From positions 1 through 48,565 of the IMG/VR virus record IMGVR_UViG_3300047409_000384: a DNA stretch of 48,565 bases, one strand, 5' to 3'. Shown piece by piece: positions 47,620 through 48,565 of this stretch (positions are counted from its first letter, which is position 1; each line of letters begins with the position of its first letter). Made by a program: the position numbers and the translations under genes. Source of the stretch: a virus. The notes beneath the pieces were generated by a model. The model made no database searches. It worked only from the letters and a program-made list of their open reading frames with translations, and was not told the DNA's origin.

Positions 47620-47719
47620 TCTGGTACCAGCGGGACCAGGGTGAACTGGTGGGGTGGGGTTTCGCGCTCGGAACATCCATTTCGGTGCAGTGTTACTTTC
47701 GGGCAACGGAGAAAACACC

Positions 47720-47833
47720 ATGGCAAACCCGAACCCGAACCATCCCGACGATCCAACCCCCACACCGCCGCAGCCAGGCCAGCAGCCGAAGCCAGCGCCG
47801 CAGCCTAGCCCAAATCAACCATCCCCCCGCTAG
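47720..47833 (+). CDS. 37-residue Pro-rich peptide
   Basis: A short frame (MANPNPNHPDDPTPTPPQPG and so on) with GGAGA upstream at 47708-47712. Pro makes up over a third of the residues, so it should be disordered. It resembles in kind the peptide at 37075 and many small Pro-rich proteins in rhizobial genomes. Function unknown. Confidence 0.5.
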   Translation: MANPNPNHPDDPTPTPPQPGQQPKPAPQPSPNQPSPR

Positions 47834-47927
47834 TAGACCGCCGATCCAATCTGCTATGATTTGCGCGGCCGAACGGTGATTGCGTCACCGCCCGGCCACT
47901 TGACCTCGAACCGCAAAGGACGGTCCG

Positions 47928-48179
47928 ATGCCCATCGCAGATATTGCTCCGAATTCGTTAGCAAAACCTCAAGTCCAAAAGCTCTACATCGGCAAGACTT
48001 TCACCGGCGTGACGATTGAACCGGATGCCCGATGGCCGAACATGTGGCGAGTGCGCAAAGGCGAGCGCCTGTCCGACATGGTCAACCTGAGCCGAGCCAA
48101 GGATGCGGCGCTCACTTGGGCACGCCCCAAGGATGCTACAGGTGGCATCATCGGCACCCAGGTCGTCTATTGGCGATAG
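47928..48179 (+). CDS. small basic protein near the genome end
   Basis: An 83-residue protein (PQVQKLYIGKTFTGVTIEPDARWPNMWRVRKG, LSRAKDAALTWARPKDATGG). AAGGACGG precedes ATG 47928. Its pattern is that of a small beta-plus-helix protein. No family known to me. It is the last gene with good support before the end. Confidence 0.65.
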   Translation: MPIADIAPNSLAKPQVQKLYIGKTFTGVTIEPDARWPNMWRVRKGERLSDMVNLSRAKDAALTWARPKDATGGIIGTQVVYWR

Positions 48180-48565
48180 TACCTAACGAGACTGGAGGCG
48201 GTGCGGATGCGATTGTCTGATGTGGCGGCTACCCTACCTAAGGCACCTTAAATGCGACGCATGGGCCACCCATCCCGCTCCTAGGCCTGAAGGTACCAGG
48301 GCCAAGGTGAACATCCTCAAATCGGAGCAAAATCGCCAGATACCCAAACCGCCTATGCCAATGGCCACCCGTAAGCACGCCAAGGTGGCTAGCTTTGCCA
48401 GCACGGTGCCCAAAGACTTAGCTTTGTTCCTCGCGTCAGCATCACTGCGTTGCTTGGACCAGGCCGGTGCCCCCGCGCGCGAAGTGGCCAATGAGCCTTA
48501 AAGCCGGGGGGGGAATCAAAAAAAGGCAGGCCCGGCTCATGTATGACCGGGGCCCCAACTTTCGC
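48180..48565. other. end region without a convincing gene, possible cos
   Basis: Only weak frames occur here (for example 48361-48501 plus, 48234-48491 minus), and their codon patterns are not convincing. The last 60 bases contain a run of eight G and a run of seven A. The final CTTTCGC equals the first seven bases of the window. Since terS begins at 102, a cos or packaging start at this junction is plausible. Confidence 0.4.

Noticed and set aside
48343-48358. Further repressor operator TACCCAAACC-type sequence
   Set aside because: Only the first half-site matches; the second half is absent.
48220-48501. ORFs near the right end on both strands
   Set aside because: No ribosome sites, no recognisable pattern, overlapping on opposite strands with equal quality.

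Overview
The window reads as an essentially complete genome of a temperate, long-tailed (siphovirus-like) phage of an alphaproteobacterium, most likely of the Hyphomicrobiales (Bradyrhizobium-type hosts). The evidence is a full packaging, head, tail and lysis module, an integrase, a CI-like repressor with operators, and GapR/DUF2312, DUF6362 and BrnTA family genes that are common in this clade. The base composition is GC-rich. The first and last 7 bases are identical, so the ends may be the natural cos ends or an assembly join.

Layout. 0.1-4.9 kb holds terS, terL, an HNH nuclease and a fused prohead protease-capsid gene. 5-12 kb holds the portal (unusually downstream of the capsid), two collagen-like proteins, head-tail joining genes, an HNH/AP2 homing-type nuclease, the tail tube and a tail assembly chaperone with a probable -1 frameshift. 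12.3-12.9 kb is a secreted-protein gene on the opposite strand. 13-24.6 kb holds the tape measure, tail tip and fibre-like genes. 24.7-27 kb holds small membrane proteins and an amidase-DPBB endolysin. 27-28.7 kb is a putative attP region, the integrase and a small upstream gene. 28.7-33.8 kb is a leftward recombination/replication cluster (DnaA-domain protein, PEP-CTERM-like secreted protein, RecT, a conserved unknown, YqaJ exonuclease). Its gaps carry four long arrays of the degenerate pentamer GCCNN. 33.9-37.1 kb is accessory: BrnTA, a DUF1902-like protein, and a cassette with a retropepsin-like protease and two three-TM proteins. 37.1-38.2 kb is the CI/Cro-type switch. 38.3-46.8 kb is the rightward early region (VRR-NUC, MT-A70 methylase, Zn-finger proteins, HNH, primase-helicase). 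46.8-48.6 kb holds a folded non-coding element, a DUF6362-like gene, a parS-like palindrome, small genes and the genome end.

How it works together. The repressor probably binds near-identical 16-bp operators placed inside the spacers of two almost superimposable promoters, a rightward one for the Cro-like gene (37.9 kb) and a leftward one (34.8 kb). Release would turn on the recombination cluster to the left and replication to the right. The late genes then run from the packaging genes to lysis in closely packed, often overlapping frames.

The most unusual signals are the GCCNN arrays (about 108 units in perfect 5-bp register), the compact three-way-junction element after the primase gene, the parS-like site, and the retropepsin/membrane-protein cassette. 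All functions are read from sequence only; no database search was run.
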